From NCBI GenBank assembly GCA_024704765.1, contig JAKMXF010000329.1:243450-307449 (forward strand): a stretch of 64,000 nucleotides of DNA. Direction: 5' to 3'. This stretch comes from Oopsacas minuta. Taxonomy: Eukaryota; Porifera; Hexactinellida; Lyssacinosida; Leucopsacidae. A program made the position numbers and the translations under genes. This document shows positions 35,683-45,837 of the stretch, piece by piece (position 1 is the stretch's first letter; the number at the start of each line of letters is the position of its first letter). The notes below the pieces were generated by a model. That model had not been told where the DNA came from, ran no database searches, and was given only the letters and a program-made list of their open reading frames with translations.

Positions 35683-37878
35683 TCATAGTACATTGGAAGA
35701 AATGTAATTATTATAATCAATAGAATTCAGAAGAAAATCGAATTTATGCTTCGTATTAGGAATCCTAAGAATAGTGAAAATAAGTTTGATTATATGATTC
35801 AACTTTTGTTGTATTTGGGAATAACATAAAACTCTCAAATTTTCAATCCCACTATCACAAAATCGAATAATTAATTCAAAAAGTTGGTTAAAGATTCCAG
35901 CAAACTCAATGTGGTTGTCATCCAAAAAACACTTTGAATGAATCGAATTGATAAATTTCTGATGCTCATTCAGTAGAAGGTCAGTGTCAATGTTGTGATC
36001 ATTAAATATAGAACGAAATATACGAAAATGTGCAAGAATCACTTGATTAAAAAAGAATTGAGAGATAATAGAAAAGTAGAAATTCATCTGATAAACAATA
36101 AAGATAGGCAAAAAATGAGAATCAGAACATTGTTTGAAATGAAGATATGTACGATGTAATATAAACTCAATCCATTTAAGTTTCAACAGAAAAGAAAACA
36201 ATTCTTGATATTTTGACAAATTGGAAGGCGTAATAACAATAGAGGCTAAAGAATCGATATTATAGTGCAAACGAATATCACTCAATGTTCCATTATGGCC
36301 AATAGTAATATATAGCCTTTCATCAAGGTGTAAATTTGGATGATATAAATAAATTGCCTGAAGTAGGGTGCTTGTAATGCTCAAAGGATCAGAAAAACGT
36401 TCTTTACTTTCAAACAATATTTCAGAAAATTTCTGCATCGTCAGACCATCCCCAAATAAATATATATTAAAAATAAAAGTCAATTCAAGGTAAATATTAC
36501 AATGAGAGCTTAAGTGACGTATGAGACTTGTAGAAGATCTCTTAAATATTGGTAAAAACATAGAATTGAGTAAACATTTCATAGATATAAAAATTGGAGA
36601 TGTACCAAGATCTGTTTTTGAGTCTCTGAAATGATGCCAGATATTTCCATGATAGGATACACTATTGGGGAATAAATCAGAATGAGTTAAGGAATCTGTC
36701 AAATGAAAAATACAGCCAAAAAGAAATGGATCGACAATATCATTAGAAAAAACAAATGGTGAATTATAAATACGGGACAAAACGTCACGATTAAATGTAA
36801 ATTGAGAACCTTCACTTACTTTGAATATATTATCAATAAATGTAAAATATAGCATTCCATATTGCTCTTCAGCAATTTTCTCACCTAACACTCCCAGAGA
36901 GCCTAGAGATTTACCAGACGATAATATTATATTTTCTATACCTATAAAAAAAGAAGGAGTGGCTAAAATATTATCATCACATCGTATATTGCAGCCATCA
37001 GTCCAGAAAAGAGAGAGCTGGTGGCAATTTACTGGAAAATGCAATTGTTCAATAAAGAATTCATTATGTATATCTGTAATAAAACCAGAATAAAACCATT
37101 GAGAAATAAAATTAAAAAGAGGAGCTAGAGATATTAAAAGTAGCGAAATAGGAATACGGGAATATTGTGGGATAACCATTAACTGTAATTCACAAAGAGA
37201 TAATTCTTGCCAAAGGCAATCTAACAGCCATCTCACTTCATAAATTGGAATAATATTTTCTAAAGATTTTGGAGGAGATATACATCTTAAAAAGATTGAA
37301 TGGAAGTATGACACTTCTTCACTCAAGATTTCCAGGTCATCATACAAGGTCAGTAGAGAACAAGATTCCACAAAATTCTGAATTCCCTCTAATTCAAGTA
37401 GTTTGGAATCTATGTCATATAAGAACATACGAACAGAGGAAGAAAATGCTTGAAAGGTTAATGTAGAATAGGGATGAATTTTAACAGTAGTAGTAACTCT
37501 TCTGTTTGAGTCAGAAATTATTGACAAACTAGTATCCAAAACAGTATGGCAAAATAATCTCATATGGCGAAGTTTATTAGAGGTGTGACAAAAACTTCTA
37601 AGCAACGGAAACAGGCGCTGTGGAATTTTCTTTGAGGGTAAATAACCAGCGTCAGTTAAAAGATAAAATGACAATTTATCAACACCCATGAACATCCAAA
37701 TAGTTTCCCTGGAAAGCATAAAGTTAGAAAATGTGTGAAAATCAGAAGACAGATGCATTTGTAGGGCAATCAAATCTGAACATCGATGTCTACAGGTTAA
37801 AAAGTCAAAGTCAATCTCGTCATCTTCTGAAATTGAGGAACGAGAACCGTAAGATGAATATTCAGTTTTCCATTCATC
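35683..37878 (-). CDS. Tubgcp5: gamma-tubulin complex component 5, large 3' exon
   Basis: An uninterrupted frame of about 730 codons. The protein resembles animal GCP5, a gamma-tubulin ring complex subunit that helps nucleate microtubules at centrosomes. Landmarks: SRETIWMFMGVDKLSFYLL near the start (human GCP5 has RETLWLLSGVKKLF), the middle TFQAFSSSVRMFLYDID, LAPLFNFISQWFYSG, FFIGIENIILSSGKSLGSLG (aligning with the LKQIIMAGKSMQLL region), then the GCP core: YLFGDGLTMQKFSEILFESK, SLASIVITPSNLSKYQELFS, LKLKWIEFILHR, and C-terminal LNEHQKFINSIHSKCFLDD. An ATG occurs at 37893, but TTTACTTTGCAG directly before GATGAATGG is a good 3' splice site, and GCP5 proteins are about 1000 residues. I therefore place the exon start at 37878, in phase 0, with the N-terminal 200-odd residues in upstream exons not found here. 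It is the only intact non-transposon gene in the window. Confidence 0.9.
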   Translation of the reverse strand, partial: DEWKTEYSSYGSRSSISEDDEIDFDFLTCRHRCSDLIALQMHLSSDFHTFSNFMLSRETIWMFMGVDKLSFYLLTDAGYLPSKKIPQRLFPLLRSFCHTSNKLRHMRLFCHTVLDTSLSIISDSNRRVTTTVKIHPYSTLTFQAFSSSVRMFLYDIDSKLLELEGIQNFVESCSLLTLYDDLEILSEEVSYFHSIFLRCISPPKSLENIIPIYEVRWLLDCLWQELSLCELQLMVIPQYSRIPISLLLISLAPLFNFISQWFYSGFITDIHNEFFIEQLHFPVNCHQLSLFWTDGCNIRCDDNILATPSFFIGIENIILSSGKSLGSLGVLGEKIAEEQYGMLYFTFIDNIFKVSEGSQFTFNRDVLSRIYNSPFVFSNDIVDPFLFGCIFHLTDSLTHSDLFPNSVSYHGNIWHHFRDSKTDLGTSPIFISMKCLLNSMFLPIFKRSSTSLIRHLSSHCNIYLELTFIFNIYLFGDGLTMQKFSEILFESKERFSDPLSITSTLLQAIYLYHPNLHLDERLYITIGHNGTLSDIRLHYNIDSLASIVITPSNLSKYQELFSFLLKLKWIEFILHRTYLHFKQCSDSHFLPIFIVYQMNFYFSIISQFFFNQVILAHFRIFRSIFNDHNIDTDLLLNEHQKFINSIHSKCFLDDNHIEFAGIFNQLFELIIRFCDSGIENLRVLCYSQIQQKLNHIIKLIFTILRIPNTKHKFDFLLNSIDYNNYISSNVL

Positions 37879-37917
37879 CTGCAAAGTAAACATATATAAT
37901 CAGGCCTGGGAGCGAAA

Positions 37918-38031
37918 ATGCAAGAGTGGGGAGAGGTGGATTCAGAATTAGTGAAGAAAGAGAAAGCATATCGAACAATGGATAAGGTGCTCTGGAGGCT
38001 TCAAGATAAGTTCATTGAAGTGAACAAGTAA
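37918..38031 (+). CDS. small ORF opposite the Tubgcp5 acceptor
   Basis: A 37-codon forward frame with unusually protein-like composition (MQEWGEVDSELVKKEKAYRT, then MDKVLWRLQDKFIEVNK). It is preceded by an acceptor-like ATATAATCAG at 37903 and contains a GTAAAA that could serve as a donor at its end. It may be a short gene, or an exon of a gene on the other strand inside the Tubgcp5 intron. The family is not recognised and chance is possible. Confidence 0.25.
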   Translation: MQEWGEVDSELVKKEKAYRTMDKVLWRLQDKFIEVNK

Positions 38032-38142
38032 AAATGTAAGCACAAAATATAAAATTACAATTTGAGCAGAAAGCATAGTATTATATTGATAATACAGTAG
38101 AACAAGGTTAGCATCAGCTTAGGACGTACTCTCGGAGAGTAA

Positions 38143-38287
38143 CAGAGGCGTAGCTAGGGGCAAAGAAAGGGTGCGACATAGGTGTAACATTGCTGCATCT
38201 GTAATAAATTTCTATCTAAACTTTTGGTAGGCACAAGCAAATTAGGCGCATCATGTACTGCATATCCTGCAACCTGCTAAGCCTCTG
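38143..38287. mobile_element. small hAT-like MITE
   Basis: Left end CAGAGGCGTAGCTAGG; the right end is the complement of CAGAGGCTTAGCAGG. 145 bp. The left end resembles the hAT terminus at 52559. No clean 8-bp duplication. TTAGGACGTACT occurs on both sides (38120 and 38290). Confidence 0.4.
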
Positions 38288-38344
38288 GTTAGGACGTACT
38301 TTCACCAAAATAGATGACGATTTAGTGCTAATTGAATAGGAACG

Positions 38345-38420
38345 TACCAGTATGTTCTAAATTTTTTTCCCAAGGGAGGTACGTCTCCCATGGAAAAAAT
38401 TTAGTACATACTAGTACGAA
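38345..38420. repeat. hairpin, ~34-bp arms
   Basis: GTACCAGTATGTTCTAAATT and the following TTTTTCCCAAGGGAG pair with CTCCCATGGAAAAAATTTAG and TACATACTAGTAC across a loop of about 7 bp, with a few mismatches. Confidence 0.7.
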
Positions 38421-39960
38421 TTCTACTGAAAATAGTAGTCGAATAAAAACCGACTTGAAAAAGGGCGAAAACTTCACATCTTAGATTACAGAAAATTTTG
38501 GTTCCAAAACTTCATATACCGTCCAATACCTGTAAAATTAAATAAAATTAATCAATGAATAATTTTGATGATCTGGCATTTGAATTAAATAGCGGCGGTC
38601 ACTAAATGACCGGCACATCCCAAAGCTGTGAACTCTTCAAATCGCATAAATTTTAAGCCATTAAACGATATTTTGAGAATTCTTTTCTCTAATTACTTGA
38701 CTCAGGAATGTAAAAATATTCCGTTCTCAAAATTTAACCAAACCTCATCGATTGAGAGCCCTCTTTCGCAGCGGCTAAGAAAGTTAGGTCTAGTTATACA
38801 CAAATAGATCCTCTAAATGATTTTTAAACATGATTTTACGGGATCGACCACCGCGGCTTAGTATATATTGTCAGTTTTTCATGTATTTCTACGGAAAATA
38901 ATGTTATCCTCTGATATTAACAGAATTTTTGAACTAATTTCAAAATATATAGAGGATATGTAAATCATGGTATATAACAGCGATTGAAATTTACGTTCAT
39001 AAAATATTTGTTATATAAATTGTTTAGAACTACATATGTATTACAGAAAATAGCTCGTTGGGATGATGCTCCAGTGTCTATTCACTGGGAAATCAATGCA
39101 TTGTGACCGACAAACACAGGTAACAGTTTGAAATAATCCACAGAGTTTCCAGTGAATAGACATAGGTTAAATCATCGTTAGAAAGCAGTATATTGGTGTA
39201 ATTAGCCATGATATATAAGTCTAGACTATCTAAAATAAGATATTATCATGACCTCATCATTTAAAAATGGTAAATACAATGATATTCATCTTCCCAATGT
39301 ATTCTGAAATCATAGTAAAATAAGGATCAAACAGAGGATAATATTATGTATCCAATGAAATAAGTTAAAGAATGCCAAGCAATTATTTCGCAGAGGAAGC
39401 TGATCTCGTAAAATCGGTACTCGTGTTTACAGATCTTATAGAGGGTTAATTTGTGTATAACTATATCTAACCCTCCTAGTCGCGTCGAATGAGATGACTC
39501 ATTCAATTGAGTAAAGGACGAATTTGAGATCGGAATGTTGTCATATTCCAGAGACATTCCTGCGTTGAAGGAAAGAGTTCTCAAAATATGGTGAAGTGAA
39601 CCTTCAAATGGCTGGAAATTTGATACTGAGTATGAACCTGGTAGTAAATTGGATTCTATGTAATTTGTAGTAAACATGGGTCGAGACCTGAAATTGTTTC
39701 TGTATGTATAAACAGGTCAGTCGGTATGTTAAAGTCATGAAACTCACAATTAATATGCGGCTCAAAAATTGCCATCTCAAGTGTCATTGAAGTGAGTGAT
39801 TTTCTAATTTCCTACTCATAGTTGAGGAAGGCACTGAACCTGAGAATGAGAACAAATGATTCATCTATATGATATACTTGTAGTACACGGTAATAATATC
39901 TCTGACATGGTAAACTCTAAGGAAATATTCATGAAAACTACACATATTTTGATTTTATTA
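38421..39960. other. no supported gene
   Basis: A reverse frame at 39677-39327 (116 codons) follows an acceptor-like AACAATTTCAG and has fair composition (SNFQPFEGSLHHILRTLSFN), but no family is recognised and no link to the Tubgcp5 N-terminus is visible. Otherwise AT-rich filler. Confidence 0.3.
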
Positions 39961-39969
39961 GTCAGAGAA

Positions 39970-40571
39970 TAATATTGCGTCCTAAGAATGAAATATGTGA
40001 TCAAATGAATAACCATGTTATTCATCAACTGCTAGAGGAAGGTACAACACTGCTGAGTGCTGATTATGTAGAAGAATCCACTGATATCAATTTCCTTCAG
40101 AATTTCTAAATTCCATTACACCTAATGCCATGCCACAACACCGCCTATTTTAGAAACAATTTGCATCAATTATGTTATAGCGAAATCTTGATACCGATGA
40201 AGGCTTAAGTAATGGTACTCACTTAATCGTGATTGGCATTTTTAAAATCCGGGTTATAGATGCAGAAATCGCCACAGGCGTACACAAAGGCAAACGTGTG
40301 TTTGTACCACGAATACTCTTTACATCGCCTGTCTGAACTTCCGTTTATTCTCAGGAGAAGGCAATTTCCTATCTGCTTAGCATATTGCATAACTATTAAT
40401 AACGGTCAAGACAACAGTTTAGATACTGTGGGTATATATTTACCATCCCCTGAAGCTAGTTTTAGCCATGGACAGCTTTATGTTGCATTAAGCAGGGTCA
40501 CAAATCCAATGGGATTGAAAATTATGGTGTGTCAACCTCATAAATTTACTTCAGGGGGAGTATGGATTTGA
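39970..40571 (+). pseudogene. Helitron helicase C-terminal fragment
   Basis: Forward-strand pieces match the end of Helitron Rep/helicase (PIF1-like) proteins: ILRPKNEICDQMNNHVIHQL and LSADYVEESTDINF (39970-40105), then, after frameshifts, GKRVFVPRIL (40292-40320), FICLAYCITINNGQDNSLD (usual form AxTINKxQGQ), GIYLPSPEASFSHGQLYVAL and SRVTNP. The Lys and Gly of the TINKxQG motif are changed to Asn and Asp here. The Rep nuclease and the ATP-binding motif are absent, so this is a truncated 3' fragment. The Helitron 3' hairpin and CTRR end were not identified downstream. Confidence 0.8.
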
Positions 40572-40750
40572 AATGGAGTCTATAGGGAAGTGTTTCAAGA
40601 TAATTGTGAGACTCATTAACTATCATATTTGTCCCTCTCCAGTGTACCTAGCAATGAATTTCTGAGGGTAGAGATCTGAATCCAAGCTACAAATAATCCT
40701 TCCTCCCAGTGTGATATCAACATACACTGGTTTTTTGTGTTCAGCATATT

Positions 40751-41476
40751 TTAATGCTGATATCTAATAGAAATCTTGTCTCCTGGGATGTTGCCGTCTC
40801 CAGCTAGTTTCCTAACAAATATCATTCCATATTGGTAGTAGACTAGTAGTAGTTCAATCTCATGTATGAAATAGTCACCTCTGTACACGCCAGGTGACAA
40901 CAGCTGTGGCTCATCAGTATGTACTTTAAACACAACTACATTGGTTAAGTTAAGCTCATAGGTAGTATTATTACTATAGGATGTGTTGAGGTCTGAATAT
41001 CTGTGAAACACTGTATCCGTGCCAGGTCTTTGAGTTTAGGATTGTTGATTTCGCATGCGAGATTCTTACAAGCAGACTTACTCAACAGGAGAATCTTGAG
41101 AGGGTTTACTCTGTCTCCCTCTTCAAATCCTCCTGAGCACGAAAATGTACATTTCTCTTAGAAATTTTACAAGAACTATAACAAATGGAAAGTATTGATG
41201 ATCTTTGTTCTTGCTAAATGAAACATTTCCAAGTTCACAATTTGATTTCACTTCTCCATTATCTGATAATATAGCTCCTACAAAGAGAGAGTCCATGTCA
41301 AGTGAATCGGATGGAAAGAGTAAGATGATTAAACTTACTAGTTTCAATGAGCATCTTTTAGGCCATTTGAAGTTATAGACAATTGCATGGATATGGATAC
41401 TCATGATGGGGTCAGCAGATCTGAGCTGAGATGTATATTTGATGGCATAATTCTTTAACGATTTGAATGGTCTCAC
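40751..41476 (-). pseudogene. unidentified coding-like remnant
   Basis: Two reverse frames read in sequence: 41476-41123 (SLKNYAIKYTSQLRSADPIM, SIHIHAIVYNFKWPKRCSL) and 41011-40751 (YSDLNTSYSNNTTYELNLTN, SPGVYRGDYFIHEIELLLVY). A third frame bridges them (EGDRVNPLKILLLSKSACKN, ACEINNPKLKDLARIQCF). Composition is protein-like throughout, suggesting one gene of 230 or more codons with two frameshifts. I do not recognise it. Its tail-to-tail position beside the Helitron helicase could mean a captured gene or an unrelated insertion. Confidence 0.35.
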
Positions 41477-41573
41477 TACTTTTTAAATGGTTTCGTCAAC
41501 AAATTTTCACTCGCAATGGGTCAAAATCTTGCAAATAATATTCACTTACATTACCCATTTTGCCGAATTGTGA

Positions 41574-42002
41574 CACAAACATATTTCGAATTGCCAATTA
41601 CTATATACATCAGTCCAGATACAATTGGTAAGGTATTTCCCAGCCTTTTCAGGTTATAAATTACATCCTAATGGCAATTATCTATCCATGCATTATCTCA
41701 ATTCATCTTGGTACCGAAACAATTTTGAGATACTAAAGCACAATTTGATAAAGAGACGATCAGGCCTTTTTAATGAACAGCAACTACATGATCATATATA
41801 ATCCGTATGTGTACCAAATGAGTGGAGCACAAGTGTTGGATTAAACATCCTAGGTGCTATCACTGGAGTAGATATATTTGTAAGTGATTGTAAAGCTTCT
41901 GATTGTGTAAATTGGTATAATTTACCCAATTTAGTACATCAGGTATTAGACACTCATTATGAGTGTGATCCTAAGGTCAAAAATTATGTATATTATACGT
42001 AA
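41574..42002 (+). pseudogene. unidentified coding-like remnant, one stop
   Basis: A single forward frame runs 143 codons, broken only by TAA at 41799. It contains YKLHPNGNYLSMHYLNSSWY, KRRSGLFNEQQLHDH, then after the stop WSTSVGLNILGAITGVDIFV, SDCKASDCVNWYNLPNLVHQ. It reads like real protein but I do not recognise a family. It diverges from the reverse-strand remnant just to its left. Confidence 0.35.
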
Positions 42003-43190
42003 TACAATCTTAGCAGAAAAGCAGGCAATGAACATTTTGTAAAAATAATTCCGTTTTGAATATTTAACATTCTTACCAGAACCACAAACACAATACTACG
42101 GAATACATTTTACTCACGAAAGAACATCAGACATAATTGCGCAATACAACAAAATATACAATAACAGAACACACACTCACTCAAACACCAGCTTGAGAAT
42201 CAGATATTCTCGCGATATGCGCTGCGTGGCTGATAAAGATTTCTGAATAAGAACCTTTCCCGGGCCCGATTTCGGCGGTGAATGTGTCACGCCCGCGTGG
42301 TCTCTAGGTTTCTCTTCATACTAAATCATAATAGGCTGTTAGATCGAAACTGTATAGCGATCAACAAATTGTGTGCTACAATTACGAAATTACACAAAAA
42401 CCACCTAACACATCACAACTTCCTGTGTCGTTGAGGAAAAGACCCATGCCATTTCAAATTCAATCTCACATATGCTGACTTAATCTATTCAACACACCTT
42501 CATCCTCTCATTATAAGCCCAATGATACAGTGTTTCTATAAGACAGAAGAATTGAAAATATTACAAGAAAGTGAATTTCAGGTAAATTAGATTCCAATAG
42601 TTGTGTTGAATAATATTTATGGAAAAACTCTAGATTTAATAGCAAGAGAATTCAATTCTTTCATTATAACCCAATGATAGTATTTTATCTAAGACAGGAG
42701 AATTCAATATTACAAGCCAACGAATTACATTCCAAGATGAACACAAATCAACGCTGAAGGGCCATAATAGTCAAAAAGTATAGAATTAACGAGAAACGGG
42801 TGCCATTTTTGGAAACCTAATTGAGGCATATCGGCAGATAACAATGAATGGTGATGTAAAGTGTGTTGGCGGTGATTGAATGGCATCAATTGATTATTAT
42901 TAGTGAGGGGGGAATACTTGTTTTTAGTTAAGGAATTGCTTCCGTGCCATTTGTTGACGTTATTGGTTAAAGATGTTTAGGTTGTAGACGTTTTGACCAG
43001 CAATCATCATAGACATGCCTATTTCCACTAGAGCACCCATTTGTGCCCACTGTGTATGCAACACACTAACCAGTCAAACGTATTTGAAAACAAATAAATT
43101 TCCAATTAATGATTAAATATTTAACTATAGCTATCTTTGATATTTCGTAAATACTCACCTACGGTAATCGTTTACAATTATATAAACTAC
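42003..43190. other. no gene; imperfect tandem duplication inside
   Basis: About 42515-42580 and 42658-42725 are diverged direct copies (shared TCATTATAA-CCCAATGATA, then CTAAGACAG-AGAATT, then ATATTACAAG). A small GC-richer patch lies near 42250-42310. No coding signal. Confidence 0.5.
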
Positions 43191-43235
43191 ATCAGTAATT
43201 CTCAACCTTTCTTGAACTGCGACACACTGTTTTCT
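43191..43235 (+). mobile_element. hAT-type left terminus
   Basis: CAGTAATTCTCAACCTTTC then TTGAACTGCGACAC matches the usual style of hAT ends (CAGTGGTTCTCAACC...). No matching right end was found. Confidence 0.4.
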
Positions 43236-44102
43236 CTATGCTTTTTAAGGCAATCATGTCAATGGTAATTCAACTTTAGCAAAACCGCAGGGACTAAACT
43301 TCGTACAGTTGTACCAAATATGTTCAAATATCGGGTTTAAAGAGTGTGTTTTCTTGATTCTACCACTATCAGATTCTGAAGATTTGTATTAAATAACAAG
43401 TCAACTTGAGCCTAGTGTTGGAATTTAGTATTAATTTCTCTAGTAATGAACTATTTTGATAACATACAATCTATGTTCCCACTATTACATTATATTTAAC
43501 AACATGCCAAAATGGAGTACCAAATTTCATAATGATATTACTTGGACAGAAGGTGGTAGGAATTAGATAATCAATTTGATAACTATATTAGTAATGTAAC
43601 ATATAAACCACATGTGGGAAAAGTGCGGCCCGCTCGCTAAATTTATCCGGCCCCTCGGAGTTCGTTTGAAAAGGGTATGAATGTGACCAAAAGAATTTTT
43701 CTCACACTTTTAGCCTTCATGACTTGAGATGAGTATATTGTATTATTCTGTATATAACCCTGCCTTTCGATAACGGCTTTGTAATTCAGGTAAATATTTA
43801 ATTGCAACTACACTTGAATTATTATTCAACACCGAAATTCTACAGACGTGTGCACTTATAAAAATTTGCTTCTTTGTATTATTACAATGATATTTAGTAA
43901 TGTTATTGGTCTCGGATTTCTCGTATTCTGGTGTAGTGTTAAGTTGAAATAGACACATTTGACTTCTTTTTTCATGGTGCTACAAATACACTGCAGATTA
44001 TATTGTAATTATACCAAAAACTCTGATAATCAAATAGCTTTGTGCCAACCCAAGATGAGTAGACAAGAAAATAGCTGAAGAACACTGAGAATTTCAGGAA
44101 AG

Positions 44103-45315
44103 ATGGACAGAAGAATATCTTTCGTCCATGCGAATGATAAAACATTGTGCTTATTATGCAGTATTAGAGTTGCAGTGTTCAGAGTTCAACCTAAAGCGAC
44201 GTTACCAACCGATGCATCAAAGTGTCGCAGCCAAACAAATTGGAGAGATGGAAGTTTTTTGATTGCGATGAAAGTACTGATATATCCGACACAGCGGAAC
44301 TCGGAATATTTATTAGAGGAGTGAATGAAGATTTTACAGAAACGGAAGAAATACTGGCATTACAGAGTATGAAAGGAATAACCAAAGGCAAATACATATT
44401 CAAAGAAGTTAAAAAGGTTTTCAATACATACAACTTACATCGTAATAAATTGTATGGCATCAGTACTGACAGGGCCCAACTATGATTGGCGTACGTTCTG
44501 GTCTTGTCCACAGGATATAAAAGAGCTCAGAAACCGACAGTGACATTCTGACACTGTCACTGCATTTCACTGCATTATACACCAGGAAACCTTTTGCGTC
44601 AAATCTCATAAATTCAATCACTAATACAACCAATAATAGAGAACGTCAATTTCATCAAGTCATGCTTTCTTAACCATCGTCAGTTTCGCCAGTACTTGGA
44701 TGATTTAGAATAAATCACCATATGGAAGTGCGTTGGCTCAGTAAGGTAAAATGGTAGCAGGGTTTATGAATTGCTTCAAGAAATAAAGGAATTCATGCAG
44801 ATAAAGAGCAAAGATATGCCCCAACAGGAGACAAAGACTTGTTACCCGATTTTGCTTTCTTAGTGGACATTACAGGTCATTTAAACATTCTAAATACCCA
44901 ACTGCAAGGCCGTGGACACCTAGTTAATGTGATGTTCGGCAACATTAAGGTATTCCAAAACAAACTTATTTTATGGATTCAACAGCTCTCGAACGGTGAA
45001 TTCATCAATCTCTACGAAATTAACGAACCGAGGATTTGGGAATCATGGTTCTTATTCGCAGAACAACTCAGACAATGGCTGGCTCAATTCAAAGAGAGGT
45101 TCGTGGAATTCAAAGAGCAAGAATTAGAACTAGATCTGTTCTCGACACCTTTACATCTTGACCCTGAGAGGACAGTAACCCCCGCCCTTCAGATGGAATT
45201 GATCGAGCTTCAGCAATCCCTGGATCTGAAAGTGAAATTCTGTAGGTCGATCTTCAGACATTTGGCCGCAAGTATTATCTCAGGGAAAAATTTCCAGAAT
45301 TGCGAACATTCATAG
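44103..45315 (+). pseudogene. hAT transposase remnant (GTF2IRD2/ZBED-like)
   Basis: Forward pieces in order: RRISFVHANDKTLCLLC (finger start, 44110 on); FFDCDESTDISDTAELGIFI (44255 on), the first catalytic Asp block; YGISTDRAQL, where TDGA-type sequence is expected; FLNHRQFRQYLDDLE (about 44670); VRWLSKV; then open to 45315 with LLPDFAFLVDITGHLNILNT, QLQGRGHLVNVMF and a C-terminal helical region. It is a relative of the complete element at 47.3-49.6 kb, but more decayed and lacking the dimerisation block. Possible left terminus: GTGGGAAAAGTGCGGCCCGC near 43615. The right end was not found; a perfect 12-bp-arm palindrome around CAGTTGAACAGCTCAACTG lies at 45345-45375. Confidence 0.75.
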
Positions 45316-45837
45316 TAGGGCAAATGGCACTGTTTGGGTCAACATATACAGTTGAACAGCTCAACTGTATATTTTGACCTAAACTGAATTTAGTACTTAT
45401 GTTTTATGCTGAATTGATATTAATTTTCAAGATTATCGATTTGTCACCCGATCTCATAAAATTTGTCATCCATGGACTCTAAAGTAATTCAAGAAAGAGC
45501 CAAATTTTGTGTTATTAATTTTTGATATTTTGTATAAGCGTATTCTAGATCATTTCTTATATTCACTTTGCAATGTAAGATGCAATATTTTACATTCCCC
45601 AAAGGATCAAACATATTTTTCCAAATAAATGGTTTCTAGACGCATATTTTGACACATTCTTGATTTCACATTGTGCCCCCACTCATTGGTTGATAATTAG
45701 TTGCTATCATATATGCCATACATTTTACAGTTTCAGCAAAATGATGTCACATAGATTTTGTTCTATCGGCTAGCGTATCCCTAGTCCAAAATCTACGAGT
45801 TACTTTTAGGTCTTATGTATGGTAGTCAATGGAAGTA

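Noticed and set aside
42200-42320. GC-richer patch considered as an RNA gene
   Set aside because: No tRNA-like A/B boxes or clover-leaf pairing could be made out by eye.
43743-43958. Reverse 71-codon frame near the hAT-like ends
   Set aside because: No recognisable motif and no element context; probably chance in AT-rich DNA.
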